Part shown: piece after piece, positions 17,619-27,047 of the stretch
How the letters are laid out: each line of letters opens with the position of its first letter
Position numbering within the stretch: the first letter of the stretch is position 1
NCBI RefSeq assembly: GCF_030812195.1
Contig: NZ_JAUSSF010000002.1
Coordinates: forward strand, 496,001-560,000
DNA: 64,000 nucleotides
Origin: Chryseobacterium lathyri
GTDB taxonomy: Bacteria > Bacteroidota > Bacteroidia > Flavobacteriales > Weeksellaceae
Direction: 5' to 3'
Notes under the pieces: generated by a model
What the model saw: only the letters and a program-made list of their open reading frames with translations
Database searches by the model: none
Told to the model about the DNA's origin: nothing
Position numbers and translations under genes: made by a program

Positions 17619-18533
17619 ATGAAAAAATTTCTACTATCTCTAAGCTTAATGCTTACCGGAGCCGCTACTCAAGCACAAACAGTATTATTAAATGAAAATT
17701 TTGATTCTTACACAGATTTTGTAATTACGGGATTTGGTAACTGGCAAACATTAGATCTAGACCAACTTAACACTTATACAGGGGGAACAGACGATCCATT
17801 ATGGAATAATGCTGGTGCCCCTATGGCATTTCAAATTTTCAACCCTACTGCTGCTGCTGTAACCAATGCAACATCAGGAACGGAGGTAAGAAATTTTGAT
17901 CCTCACAGTGGTCAAAAATATGCTGCTTGCTGGGCAGGTGTTCCTGATGTCGCTGTTGCTAACAATGACTGGCTTATATCTCCTTCGGTAACATTAGGAG
18001 CCGCTTCTAATTCACTTTCATTATGGGTAAAATCAATGTCTAACTCGTATGGACTTGAGAAGTATAAAATTGGTGTATATGTTGGCTCAGGTACCCCTAC
18101 ATCTTCTGCAAATTTCACTATTATTTCAGGTGCTACCTCATTATTAGCCCCTTACCCAAACTGGGAACAAAAAACATATTCTTTAGATGCCTATGCAGGG
18201 CAAACAGTTCGTATTGGCATTCAGTGCGTTTCTTCTGATACTTATATGTTTATGGTTGATGATGTAAAAATCACAACTGGAACTCTTTCAACAGATGAAA
18301 TAGGAACAAAAGCAAAAATAACAAACATCTATCCTAACCCAACAAAAGGAGAGATCAATATTAAAACTGATAAAAAGATCAAATCTTCAAAAGTTTTAGA
18401 TCTTTCCGGAAAATCAGTATTGAAATCAACATCTGAAAAAGTAGACATCTCCTCTCTTTCAAAAGGAGCCTATTTGCTTCAGATTGAATTTGCAGATGGA
18501 ACAACTACGACAGAAAAAGTAATTAAAGAATAA
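17619..18533 (+). CDS. Secreted T9SS cargo protein with cleaved-adhesin/choice-of-anchor J domain
   Basis: The 304-residue protein has a signal peptide (about residues 1-20, ending TQAQ). A jelly-roll domain beginning LLNENFDSY and containing NNDWLISPSVTLG and MVDDVKITTG is the pattern of cleaved-adhesin/choice-of-anchor-J domains. A C-terminal type A sorting domain follows (IYPNPTKGEINI to SKGAYLLQI, ending EKVIKE). It is therefore predicted to cross the outer membrane through T9SS and be surface-attached or released. Such domains usually bind carbohydrate or accompany peptidases. No catalytic domain is present, so it is probably an adhesin or binding protein. It is a single gene with a strong terminator. 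Confidence 0.88.
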   Translation: MKKFLLSLSLMLTGAATQAQTVLLNENFDSYTDFVITGFGNWQTLDLDQLNTYTGGTDDPLWNNAGAPMAFQIFNPTAAAVTNATSGTEVRNFDPHSGQKYAACWAGVPDVAVANNDWLISPSVTLGAASNSLSLWVKSMSNSYGLEKYKIGVYVGSGTPTSSANFTIISGATSLLAPYPNWEQKTYSLDAYAGQTVRIGIQCVSSDTYMFMVDDVKITTGTLSTDEIGTKAKITNIYPNPTKGEINIKTDKKIKSSKVLDLSGKSVLKSTSEKVDISSLSKGAYLLQIEFADGTTTTEKVIKE

Positions 18534-18553
18534 TTACTTTCCCTATAATCTTT

Positions 18554-18583
18554 AAAGCTCACCGGACATGGTGAGCTTTTTTA
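18554..18583 (+). terminator. Intrinsic terminator of the T9SS cargo gene
   Basis: A 10-bp perfect inverted repeat (AAAGCTCACC / GGTGAGCTTT) with a 6-nt loop is followed by a T run, 20 bp past the stop. Confidence 0.9.
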
Positions 18584-18586
18584 TTT

Positions 18587-18594
18587 TATTTTTG
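18587..18594 (+). promoter_or_regulatory. Promoter -7 element of the membrane protein at 18609
   Basis: TATTTTTG immediately follows the upstream terminator T-run and ends 14 nt before the GTG start at 18609, which supports that start. Confidence 0.45.
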
Positions 18595-18608
18595 CAAAAA
18601 ACTGACAC

Positions 18609-19886
18609 GTGTCTTTTATTAAAACAAAACTCATCAACCTATTAAAACAGGTCTTTCCATCTTCCCACACAGAATTGGCAGTATTCATGTTCTTCCTGCT
18701 TTGTTATGGAATACTGGGCACCTATATCGCACTTCATTACAGGATCATTTTTGACAACAGAATTCCCTGGGATGCCTATTTCAGCTTTGATAACAAAGCG
18801 ATTGTAATGACAGGCGGAAGCTTCGAAAGACATCCTTTGGCCTATTATTTTTTCAATTGGGTCCGGGAGTTTTCTCTTTTTGTTTCGGGTGGAAAAATGG
18901 ATGCTACATTCAGGCTTACCCTGGCATGGCTGAGTAATATCGCCATAAGTTTATGCATTGTTCAGATTTTCAAGTATCTGAAGAACATCATCAGGCTTCC
19001 GCTAATGATTGCCTTATTTCTTATTTTGTTTTTTGGAATTTTTTCCACCAGTATTATTCTTTCTTTCACTCCGGAGAATTTCACTTATACTCTGCTGTTG
19101 CTGTGTATTTACAATTATTATGCAGCCGTAAAACTCAGGAAAGAAGAAAAGATTCCCGGATCTGCTTTAACGCTTGCCGGAATTACCATCGGAGGTCTTA
19201 CCATCACCAATCTGGCTAAAGTTTTTATTCCCGTTTTATTTGAAAAGGATGTTTTCAGAAGCTGGAAAAAATTCGGAAACACAGTTTTTCGTGTTATACT
19301 TGCCACAGCCTGTTTTGTATTTCTTTACTTACTCCGGATTGATTTTAAATATGAAAATATTTTCTCAAAAACCAACCAGCAGTATGAAAAGTTCTCCAAT
19401 GTAGAATCCATTCCGGATTGGGATATGATGCTTTCTTATTTTTTCGGGGGCAGTATTCTGCTTCCCAGTTTCATGACTACGGACAAACATAATATGAAAG
19501 GATTTAATTTCAAAGGCCTTTTAATGGAGTCCTATTCATCACCGGTTTGTTACGCCTTTGTTATGATATTATTAAGCCTTATTTTGTGGAGTTATTTTAA
19601 AAATTTCAGGAATAAGCTGGTGCAGATCATAGCTATTTCATTCCTGTTTGATATTGTCATTCACTGCATTATGCGATTTGGGCTTCATACTTCTTACATC
19701 TACGGAGGACACTTTGTTTTTGTTTATCCGCTGCTTTTGGGATGGCTTTTTTACGCTTATAGATCAAAGCCAAAAACCTTATCATTTTTAATGGTGACAA
19801 TGGTTATTCTGTTTGTTTTTCTACTGACTAATAATCTGTTCAGAATGTCCGACTTCTTCCAGTTTTTAAATACTTATTACCAATAA
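18609..19886 (+). CDS. Polytopic membrane protein, possibly DUF6080 family
   Basis: The 425-residue protein has about ten hydrophobic segments spread through its length and short loops. The first periplasmic loop is acidic and aromatic (FDNRIPWDAYFSFDN, near residues 47-62), the kind of loop that carries catalytic acids in GT-C glycosyltransferases; that comparison is only an inference. I believe it belongs to the Chryseobacterium-type DUF6080 family but cannot verify this. The start is GTG at 18609, 14 nt after a TAnnTTTG element; the next ATG would remove the first membrane helix. It is a single gene between two terminators. Function unknown. Confidence 0.75.
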   Translation: MSFIKTKLINLLKQVFPSSHTELAVFMFFLLCYGILGTYIALHYRIIFDNRIPWDAYFSFDNKAIVMTGGSFERHPLAYYFFNWVREFSLFVSGGKMDATFRLTLAWLSNIAISLCIVQIFKYLKNIIRLPLMIALFLILFFGIFSTSIILSFTPENFTYTLLLLCIYNYYAAVKLRKEEKIPGSALTLAGITIGGLTITNLAKVFIPVLFEKDVFRSWKKFGNTVFRVILATACFVFLYLLRIDFKYENIFSKTNQQYEKFSNVESIPDWDMMLSYFFGGSILLPSFMTTDKHNMKGFNFKGLLMESYSSPVCYAFVMILLSLILWSYFKNFRNKLVQIIAISFLFDIVIHCIMRFGLHTSYIYGGHFVFVYPLLLGWLFYAYRSKPKTLSFLMVTMVILFVFLLTNNLFRMSDFFQFLNTYYQ

Positions 19887-19888
19887 AA

Positions 19889-19912
19889 AAAGCTGAGAAA
19901 ATTCTCAGCTTT
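19889..19912. terminator. Hairpin terminator between convergent genes
   Basis: A 10-bp perfect inverted repeat (AAAGCTGAGA / TCTCAGCTTT) with a 4-nt loop is flanked by A-rich and T-rich sequence. It lies between the convergent membrane protein and SPOR genes. Confidence 0.85.
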
Positions 19913-19933
19913 AGTTTGTTTATGCTATTCTCG

Positions 19934-20482
19934 CTATCTCGCTTCAGAACAGAAAATCCTGTACTGTACAGCGATCGCTGATTTGAAGTATTCTCTTATT
20001 TTTGACAGATCTGAAGCTGCACTTTGTTTCGTAAAATAACTTCCTGCCAGAATCTTATAATTCGGTCTTAAAGAAGCATCTGTTTCCACTTTCAGGTTCG
20101 GGAATCTTTTTCTGAAATAAGATTTCACCTCGTTGGCCTCTTCATTACTTTTTACTGTTGTGATCTGGATCTTAAATCCTAAAATCCTCGGATTCTTACG
20201 ACAGATTTCCGCATTACTCAATTCCCTGCTTGGAACATAGATCTTTGGAGGCTTGGGACTCGTCACAATTCCACTGTCCGTATTATTTTCCCTCACCGAA
20301 GGACCACCTGCAGCTCTTGAACATTTGTCTTCAATACCTCCCAAAGCAGTACTTACTTTGGAATCCATAGTCATAATTAGCTCCGTTCCCGCCAGCGTAT
20401 CTTTCTGAACAACCTGTTGGGCTTCAACACTATAAAACCCAAATAAAGATAATATTGAAAATATTTTGATTAAATTTCTCAT
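19934..20482 (-). CDS. Secreted SPOR-domain protein
   Basis: The 182-residue protein has a signal peptide (about residues 1-21, ending SVEAQ) and a C-terminal SPOR fold. The fold runs from LGFKIQITTVKSNEEANEVKSYF through FPNLKVETDASLRPNYKILAGSYFTKQSAASDL to the end, about residues 105-178. SPOR domains bind peptidoglycan denuded of stem peptides at division sites. The mid-section holds Cys residues and Pro/Lys linkers but no enzyme domain. It is divergent from the alternative complex III operon with a 182-bp gap. The SPOR call is firm; a role in division or wall maintenance is inferred. Confidence 0.85.
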   Translation of the reverse strand: MRNLIKIFSILSLFGFYSVEAQQVVQKDTLAGTELIMTMDSKVSTALGGIEDKCSRAAGGPSVRENNTDSGIVTSPKPPKIYVPSRELSNAEICRKNPRILGFKIQITTVKSNEEANEVKSYFRKRFPNLKVETDASLRPNYKILAGSYFTKQSAASDLSKIREYFKSAIAVQYRIFCSEAR

Positions 20483-20612
20483 TTAAACTTGTTTCTGCAA
20501 ATCTATTAAAATTAAAAAATTATACCAAACAACACTATTTAGAATCAATACAAATTAAACGTAAATGATATTTTCCCTTTTCCATATACCGTTAAATTCC
20601 TGTTAAAAATAT

Positions 20613-20620
20613 TATTTTTG
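20613..20620 (+). promoter_or_regulatory. Promoter -7 element of the act operon
   Basis: TATTTTTG fits TAnnTTTG and lies 44 nt before the actA ATG at 20665, leaving a leader of about 40 nt. No exact -33 TTG was found. Confidence 0.5.
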
Positions 20621-20664
20621 CGGAATTGATTGGTTCAATATTTTACTAACATAAGATAATTTAA

Positions 20665-22026
20665 ATGATTAGTTGGAGAAAGCATTATAAACAAACGTTG
20701 ATCGCGATAGGCTTATTGCTATCAACCAGTGCTTCAATTTACGGGCAAGACGGCGATCCTAAAAACGGCGAAAAACTTTTCAAAGCGAATTGTACTGCAT
20801 GTCACGCGCTGGACAAACAAGTAATAGGGCCTCCTTTGAAAGGGGTTGTAGAACGAGTAAAGACAGAAGGTGGTGTAGACAAAGATTGGCTTCATAAGTG
20901 GATCAAAGACAATAAAGCTCTTAGAGCTTCTGGAGATAAATACGCCAATGAGATTTTTGAAAAGTATAACAAGACTGAAATGTTACAGTTTCCTAATCTT
21001 ACAGAGAAGGATATTGACGATATTTTAGAGTATACAACTAATCCTCCGGCTCCCGAGCCAGCTAAAACTGACGACAAGGCAACTGCAACAGACGGAGCAG
21101 CTGCAGCGCCGGCAGACAAAACAACAACAAGCGTTGTTATCATTTCGCTTATTGCAATAGCAGCTTTATTAGTTTGGATCTTAATTAAACTGAGACAATT
21201 GGTTAAATTAGGTCAGTCTGAAGACTTAGCTGGACTTAACGAAACAAGAGTTAAATCTTTCAGCGAAATCTATGAGAAATACCATTACATCGGTAAAGGA
21301 GTATTGGCAATCCTTGCCCTTCTGGCCGCTTATGGAGTTTGGAACTGGATCATGTGGATCGGGGTTTACAAAGGATATAAGCCAGAGCAGCCTATTTACT
21401 TCTCTCACAAAATTCACGCTGGAGAGCAAAAGATTGACTGTCAGTTATGTCACTCCAGTGCCAAATACGGAAAAGTATCTGAAATTCCTTCCATGAACGT
21501 TTGTATGAACTGTCACAGAACAATTTCTGAGTATAACGCAGAGCATTACATGGAGCCAGGAAAAGATAAAGCATTCTACGACGGTGAGATCCAGAAGATC
21601 TATGCTGCAACAGGCTGGGATCCTGCAAAACAGCAGTACACTGGAAAAACACAGCCGGTTGAATGGACCAGAATCCACAACATGCCAGACTTCGTGTACT
21701 TCAACCACTCTCAGCACGTAGTAGCAGGTGAGCAGGCAATCATTAATTCTTTCAACAAAAAGAATCCAAACAACAAAATTGATGTTGTATGTAAAGCTTG
21801 TCACGGAAAAATTGATACAATGAATGTTGTTCAGATGGCTAATGACTTCACTATGGGATGGTGTATCGAGTGCCACAGAACTACTGAGGTTGATATGAAC
21901 AACGGTTATAATAAAGAATACTTCAAGAATCTACATGACAAGTTGAAAAAACAATATCCTCAGGATGGCGGTAAGATCACTGTAGATGCAATTGGAGGTC
22001 TTGAGTGTGGTAAATGTCATTATTAA
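20665..22026 (+). CDS. actA: Alternative complex III subunit ActA, six-haem cytochrome c fusion
   Basis: ActA is the multihaem subunit of the quinol:cytochrome c oxidoreductase. This 453-residue version has six CxxCH motifs. One is at residues 43-47 in an N-terminal class I cytochrome c domain. Five are at about 259, 280, 376, 400 and 448 in the pentahaem module. Two membrane segments (about 156-176 and 211-233) separate the modules. Conserved His in YFSHKIHAGEQ and YFNHSQH are likely distal ligands. The N-terminal hydrophobic stretch (10-25) may be a signal sequence. Canonical ActA has only the pentahaem part, so this is a fusion. It is the first gene of actABCDEF. Confidence 0.92.
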   Translation: MISWRKHYKQTLIAIGLLLSTSASIYGQDGDPKNGEKLFKANCTACHALDKQVIGPPLKGVVERVKTEGGVDKDWLHKWIKDNKALRASGDKYANEIFEKYNKTEMLQFPNLTEKDIDDILEYTTNPPAPEPAKTDDKATATDGAAAAPADKTTTSVVIISLIAIAALLVWILIKLRQLVKLGQSEDLAGLNETRVKSFSEIYEKYHYIGKGVLAILALLAAYGVWNWIMWIGVYKGYKPEQPIYFSHKIHAGEQKIDCQLCHSSAKYGKVSEIPSMNVCMNCHRTISEYNAEHYMEPGKDKAFYDGEIQKIYAATGWDPAKQQYTGKTQPVEWTRIHNMPDFVYFNHSQHVVAGEQAIINSFNKKNPNNKIDVVCKACHGKIDTMNVVQMANDFTMGWCIECHRTTEVDMNNGYNKEYFKNLHDKLKKQYPQDGGKITVDAIGGLECGKCHY

Positions 22027-22049
22027 TAACTAAAAAATTAGAAGTATAA

Positions 22050-25000
22050 ATGGCTTCAAACAAAATACAATTTAGAAGTATTCATGAACTTAAAGATCCG
22101 GCTTTGAACAATAAGCTGGCTCAGAAAGAGTTTCAGGAAGAAATTCCGGTAGAAGATTTCCTTGGAGATGCTGAACAGAACGGATCCAGTACTTCAAGAA
22201 GAGATTTCTTAAAAATATTAGGATTCTCTACAGCAGCCGTAACATTGGCTGCCTGTGAAGCTCCGGTGATCAAAACGATTCCTTATGTGGTAAAACCACA
22301 CGATATTATTCCGGGGGTTCCGAATTATTACGCTTCAACTTATTTTGACGGATTCGACTTCGCCAGCGTTTTAGTAAAGACCCGTGAAGGAAGACCTATC
22401 AAAATAGATCCGAACCCGGCAGCAGGAGATTTAGGAAAAACTAACGCAAGAGCTCAGGCAAGTGTACTTTCTCTTTATGATAACGATAAAGTAAAGCAGC
22501 CTAAACTGGACGGTAAAGATGAAACTTTCGATAAAGTAGACAGTTTTGTACTGAAAGGGCTGGCAGATGCTAATGCAGCAGGTAAAAAGATCGTGCTTTT
22601 GTCACACTCTTTCCCTTCCCCTACTTTCAAAAAGTTATTTGCTGAGTTCAAAGCTAAATATCCGACTGCTGAACTTGTAACTTATGATGCTTATCCTCAC
22701 TCTGCAGCTTTAGATGCAGCTCAGGAAGTATTCGGACAGAGAGCATTGCCGGTATATGATCTTAAAGGTTCTGAGCTGGTTGTTTCTTTCCAGGCGGATT
22801 TCTTAGGAGATTATAATGCTTCAAGCTTAGAAACATCTTACGCAGCAGCAAGAAAGCCTGGACCAAACATGTTGAGACACATTCAGGTGGAATCCAACAT
22901 GTCATTGACTGGTGCTAACGCTGACTCAAGATACAGATTAAAGCCAAGTGCTGTAAACAAAACATTAGTTGAAGTTTACAATGCAATCGTAGGTGGAGGT
23001 ACTTCAGACAAGACTGCTACTGAAATAGCAAACGAACTTAAAGCAAAAGGCAGCAAAGCTGTTGTTTTAGCAGACGGTTCTAAAGGAGCACAGGTTTTAG
23101 CACACTTAATCAACCAAAAATTAGGTTCAGTTGCTTTCACTGGTAAAGCTAACTTCCTGAAAGAATTTGATAAAGCAAGATATCAGGAATTCTTAGGATG
23201 GGTAAATGCAGGTCAGGTTGGCGTATTGATCGCTAACAATGTAGACCCAATCTACTCTCATCCAAAAGGAGAAGATTTCAAAAAATCCTTGGCTAAAGTT
23301 GCTTGTGTAGTAGCGGTAGCTGATAAGAAAAATGAAATGTACAAAGCAGCGAAAGCTGTAATCCCGGTAGCTAACTGGCTGGAGTCTTGGGGTGATATTG
23401 AGCCTCAGACCGGAGTATATTCATTGATGCAGCCAACGATCCAGAAGATCTACAAATCAAGACAGATTGAAGAATCCTTATTGGTTTGGAAAAACGGAAA
23501 GAACAATGCTGCCAATAATTATTATGATTATCTGAAAGCCAGCTCTGCTTCTATTTTAGGATCTACTTCTTTCAACAAAGCTTTATATAACGGTATCACT
23601 ACTTCAAATAATGCAACTGCATTATCTTACGCCGGAGGAAATGCTGCCCAGGCTATTGCTGAACTAGGAAACTTCAAAGCTTCTGAATTAGAATTAGTAT
23701 TATACACCAAGCCTTCAATGGGAGACGGTACTCAGGCTAACAACCCTTGGCTTCAGGAATTGCCGGATCCTATCACAAGAATGTCTTGGGATAACTATTT
23801 GACTATTTCTCCTAAAGATGCAGAAAAATTCGCGATTGAAAATGATCTTAATGCAAGAATGCAGCTGGACGGTTCTATCGTAAATCTTACTGTAAACGGA
23901 GTAACAATAAAAGATGTTCCTGTATTCATTCAGCCAGGACAGGCAGAAGGATCTGTAGGTCTTGCGCTTGGATATGGTAAGAAAAACTCAGGAACTACTG
24001 CTGATACAGGTGTAAACGCTTATCCATTATTTGACGGTTCTAACTTAACTGTTTCAGGAGTTAAAATCGAAAAAACAGGAGAAGACCACGAATTTGCAGG
24101 TATCCAGCTTCAGAATACATTGATGGGACGTTATGAAATCGCTAAAGAAGTTCCTTTGGCAGAATTCTTAACCGTAGCATTTGATGATGAGCACAAAGGA
24201 TGGAACAAGCCTTTGGAATATCACACGATCAGTGGAGCTCTTCCAGCTAGAAAAATTGACCTTTGGGATGCTTTCGATGATACGGACGGACCTCACTTCA
24301 ACTTATCAATCGACTTGAACTCTTGTACTGGTTGTGGAGCATGTATCATTGCTTGTCAGGCAGAAAACAACGTTCCTGTAGTAGGTAAAGAAGAGATCAG
24401 AATGTCCAGAGATATGTATTGGTTAAGAATTGACCGTTACTATTCTTCAAGACAGAAAGTAGAAGTATACGAAGGATTGAAAGAAGGAATGGCAGTACCT
24501 GAATTGTATGGTACGGCATTCGGAGACGGAGGTGCACTAAACCACCCTGCAGACAATCCGGATGTGATCTTCCAGCCGGTAATGTGTCAGCACTGTAACC
24601 ACGCTCCTTGTGAAACAGTATGTCCGGTAGCGGCTACTTCACATGGTAAGCAAGGTCAGAACCATATGGCTTACAACAGATGTATCGGTACAAGATATTG
24701 TGCTAACAACTGTCCTTATAAAGTGAGACGTTTCAACTGGTTTACTTATAACCTGAATGACAAGTTCGATTTCAACATGAATAACGATCTTGGAAGAATG
24801 GTACTTAACCCGGATGTGGTGGTAAGAACGAGAGGGGTAATGGAGAAATGTTCAATGTGTATCCAGGAAACTCAAGCTACAATCCTAGCTGCTAAGAGAG
24901 ATAACAGAAAAGTAACAGACAGTGAATTCAAAAATTCTTGTGCTTGTGCTGCTGCTTGTTCTACCGGAGCAATGACGTTTGGAGACATGAATGACAAAGA

Positions 25001-25115
25001 ATCTGAAGTGAGAGAATTATATTCCAGCAACAGAAGATATTATTTACTAGAGGAGATCGGCACAAAACCAAACGTGTTCTATCACACTAAAGTAAGAAAC
25101 AGAGTAGAAAAATAA
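22050..25115 (+). CDS. actB: Alternative complex III iron-sulfur subunit ActB
   Basis: ActB fuses a molybdopterin-oxidoreductase-like domain, usually lacking cofactor, to a four-cluster ferredoxin domain. The 1021-residue protein has an unusual Tat signal with SRRDFLK at residues 49-55 behind a roughly 48-residue N-terminal extension, the form annotated as TAT-variant-translocated. The MopB-like region spans roughly residues 80-720. The C-terminal part from about 755 has CTGCGACIIAC, CQHCNHAPCETVC, CIGTRYCANNCPYK and CSMCIQ. The last cluster motif reads CACAAACSTGA, where a proline commonly follows the final Cys. It passes electrons from quinol to the ActA/ActE haems. Second gene of the operon. 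Confidence 0.93.
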   Translation: MASNKIQFRSIHELKDPALNNKLAQKEFQEEIPVEDFLGDAEQNGSSTSRRDFLKILGFSTAAVTLAACEAPVIKTIPYVVKPHDIIPGVPNYYASTYFDGFDFASVLVKTREGRPIKIDPNPAAGDLGKTNARAQASVLSLYDNDKVKQPKLDGKDETFDKVDSFVLKGLADANAAGKKIVLLSHSFPSPTFKKLFAEFKAKYPTAELVTYDAYPHSAALDAAQEVFGQRALPVYDLKGSELVVSFQADFLGDYNASSLETSYAAARKPGPNMLRHIQVESNMSLTGANADSRYRLKPSAVNKTLVEVYNAIVGGGTSDKTATEIANELKAKGSKAVVLADGSKGAQVLAHLINQKLGSVAFTGKANFLKEFDKARYQEFLGWVNAGQVGVLIANNVDPIYSHPKGEDFKKSLAKVACVVAVADKKNEMYKAAKAVIPVANWLESWGDIEPQTGVYSLMQPTIQKIYKSRQIEESLLVWKNGKNNAANNYYDYLKASSASILGSTSFNKALYNGITTSNNATALSYAGGNAAQAIAELGNFKASELELVLYTKPSMGDGTQANNPWLQELPDPITRMSWDNYLTISPKDAEKFAIENDLNARMQLDGSIVNLTVNGVTIKDVPVFIQPGQAEGSVGLALGYGKKNSGTTADTGVNAYPLFDGSNLTVSGVKIEKTGEDHEFAGIQLQNTLMGRYEIAKEVPLAEFLTVAFDDEHKGWNKPLEYHTISGALPARKIDLWDAFDDTDGPHFNLSIDLNSCTGCGACIIACQAENNVPVVGKEEIRMSRDMYWLRIDRYYSSRQKVEVYEGLKEGMAVPELYGTAFGDGGALNHPADNPDVIFQPVMCQHCNHAPCETVCPVAATSHGKQGQNHMAYNRCIGTRYCANNCPYKVRRFNWFTYNLNDKFDFNMNNDLGRMVLNPDVVVRTRGVMEKCSMCIQETQATILAAKRDNRKVTDSEFKNSCACAAACSTGAMTFGDMNDKESEVRELYSSNRRYYLLEEIGTKPNVFYHTKVRNRVEK

Positions 25116-25140
25116 AGTTTAAATAATAAATAGGTAAAAA

Positions 25141-26538
25141 ATGTCAGGACATTACGAAGCTCCGATAAGGGAACCTCTAATTATTGGTCACAAAACTTAT
25201 CACGATATCACAGAAGATATTGCACGACCTATCGAAGAAAGAGCAGGTAAATTATGGTGGGTATCACTATATGCAGCCTTAGTTCTATTCATCTACGGAT
25301 TTGGCTGTATCGCTTATACTATCGGAACAGGTATTGGAGCATGGGGGCTTAACAGAACTATTAACTGGGGTTGGGATATTACCAACTTCGTATGGTGGGT
25401 AGGTATCGGTCACGCCGGGACCCTAATCTCCGCAGTATTATTATTATTTAGACAGCGTTGGAGAATGTCTGTAAACAGATCTGCAGAGGCAATGACGATC
25501 TTTGCAGTAGTACAGGCGGCAATCTTCCCTGTAATCCATATGGGTAGAGTTTGGGTAGGATATTGGGTATTCCCTTTACCTAACCAGTTTGGTTCTCTTT
25601 GGGGGAACTTTAACTCTCCTCTACTTTGGGACGTATTTGCCATCTCAACGTATTTCTCAGTATCAACTGTATTCTGGTTCATGGGACTAATCCCTGACTT
25701 TGCAATGATCAGAGATAGAGCTAAAACTCCTTGGACTAGAAAAATCTATACATTCCTGGCATTCGGATGGGGTGGTAAAGCAAAACACTGGCAGAGATTC
25801 GAAGAGCTTTCTTTGGTTCTTGCAGGTTTAGCAACTCCACTTGTATTCTCCGTACACACCACGGTATCTTTTGACTTCGCAACTTCGGTTATTAAAGGAT
25901 GGCACTCTACAATTTACCCTCCTTACTTCGTTGCCGGTGCAATCTTCTCAGGATTCGCAATGGTACAGACCTTATTGCTGGTTGCCAGAAAAGTATGTCA
26001 CCTTGAAGAATACATCACAATGTATCATATCGAAATTATGAACATCGTAATTATCTTAACAGGGGGTATGGTAACTGTGGCGTATGCTACCGAATATTTC
26101 ATCGGATGGTACTCAGGATCAAGATTCGAAGACTTTACATACCTTTCTCCGGGTGCTGCTGTAGGACCTTACTGGTGGGCATTCTGGGCATTGATATCTT
26201 GTAACTTAATTATTCCTGCGCTATTCTGGTTCAAGAGAATAAGAACAAATATTATTGCAACATTTATTATTGCATTGATCATCAACATCGGTATGTGGTT
26301 CGAGCGTTTTGACATCATCGTTATCAACCTTTCCAGAGATTACTTACCAGGATCTTGGACTATGTTTAAACCAACGATCATTGATGTGGGTGTATACTTA
26401 GGAACAATCGGATTCTTCTCTGTATTATTCTTACTATACGCAAGAACGTTCCCTGTAATTGCACAGGCTGAATTAAAATCGATTCTGAAAATTTCAGGTG
26501 AAACTTATAAAGCAAAAGAAGGAGATGAGCACCACTAA
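25141..26538 (+). CDS. actC: Alternative complex III membrane subunit ActC (NrfD family)
   Basis: The 465-residue NrfD/PsrC-like protein has about ten membrane helices and is predicted to hold a quinol-binding site near the ActB iron-sulfur clusters. Typical features are an N-terminal cytoplasmic segment (IREPLIIGHKTYHDITEDI), NWGWDITNFVWWVGIGHAGT, and conserved His/Asp/Arg residues in helices such as FSVHTTVSFDFATS. It lies 25 bp after actB, and its last 14 bp overlap the actD start, so translation is probably coupled. Length and position are standard for the complex. Confidence 0.94.
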   Translation: MSGHYEAPIREPLIIGHKTYHDITEDIARPIEERAGKLWWVSLYAALVLFIYGFGCIAYTIGTGIGAWGLNRTINWGWDITNFVWWVGIGHAGTLISAVLLLFRQRWRMSVNRSAEAMTIFAVVQAAIFPVIHMGRVWVGYWVFPLPNQFGSLWGNFNSPLLWDVFAISTYFSVSTVFWFMGLIPDFAMIRDRAKTPWTRKIYTFLAFGWGGKAKHWQRFEELSLVLAGLATPLVFSVHTTVSFDFATSVIKGWHSTIYPPYFVAGAIFSGFAMVQTLLLVARKVCHLEEYITMYHIEIMNIVIILTGGMVTVAYATEYFIGWYSGSRFEDFTYLSPGAAVGPYWWAFWALISCNLIIPALFWFKRIRTNIIATFIIALIINIGMWFERFDIIVINLSRDYLPGSWTMFKPTIIDVGVYLGTIGFFSVLFLLYARTFPVIAQAELKSILKISGETYKAKEGDEHH

Positions 26539-27046
26539 AATTGTATACGGACTTTATGCTGACGACGACGATTTGATGAACGGCGTTAAAGCATTCAACG
26601 ATAAAGGAATTGCGATAAACGAAGTTTATACTCCATTCCCGGTTCACGGACTTGATAAAGCTTTAGGGTTAAAGAAAACCAGAATCTCTGATGCTGCATT
26701 CTTCTACGCTCTTTACGGGGTCACCATTGGTGCTACTGTAACATGGTATGTAATGAATCATGACTGGCCTCAGAATATTGGTGGTAAACCTGCTTTTGAC
26801 TGGGCACACAACATGCCCGCATTCGTAGTTCCAATGTTTGAATTAATGGTATTCTGTGCTGCTCACATGATGTCATTAACTTTCTTAGTAAGAAATAAAA
26901 TGTATCCGGGAGCTCCGGCTCAGAACCCAGATCCAAGAACTACTGATGATAAATTCATGATGGAATTTGTAACTGATGACGTAGAGTCTGTAAAGCAGTT
27001 GCTGATTGAAACCGGGGTTGAAGAAATAACTGTTAAAGATGCTTAA
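26525..27046 (+). CDS. actD: Alternative complex III subunit ActD (DUF3341)
   Basis: The 173-residue DUF3341 protein has two membrane helices (about 60-80 and 98-118) joined by a short loop. Its N-terminal domain, which starts STTKIVYGLYADDDDL and contains YTPFPVHGLDKALGLKKTR, is the standard ActD pattern. The open frame extends back to 26498, but ATG 26525 gives the conserved start and a 14-bp overlap with actC. ActD is a structural membrane subunit without cofactors. It ends one base before the actE start. Confidence 0.92.
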   Translation: MSTTKIVYGLYADDDDLMNGVKAFNDKGIAINEVYTPFPVHGLDKALGLKKTRISDAAFFYALYGVTIGATVTWYVMNHDWPQNIGGKPAFDWAHNMPAFVVPMFELMVFCAAHMMSLTFLVRNKMYPGAPAQNPDPRTTDDKFMMEFVTDDVESVKQLLIETGVEEITVKDA

Positions 27047-27047
27047 A

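Noticed and set aside
21445..21876. Minus-strand open frame of 143 codons
   Set aside because: It is fully antisense to the haem-binding part of actA.
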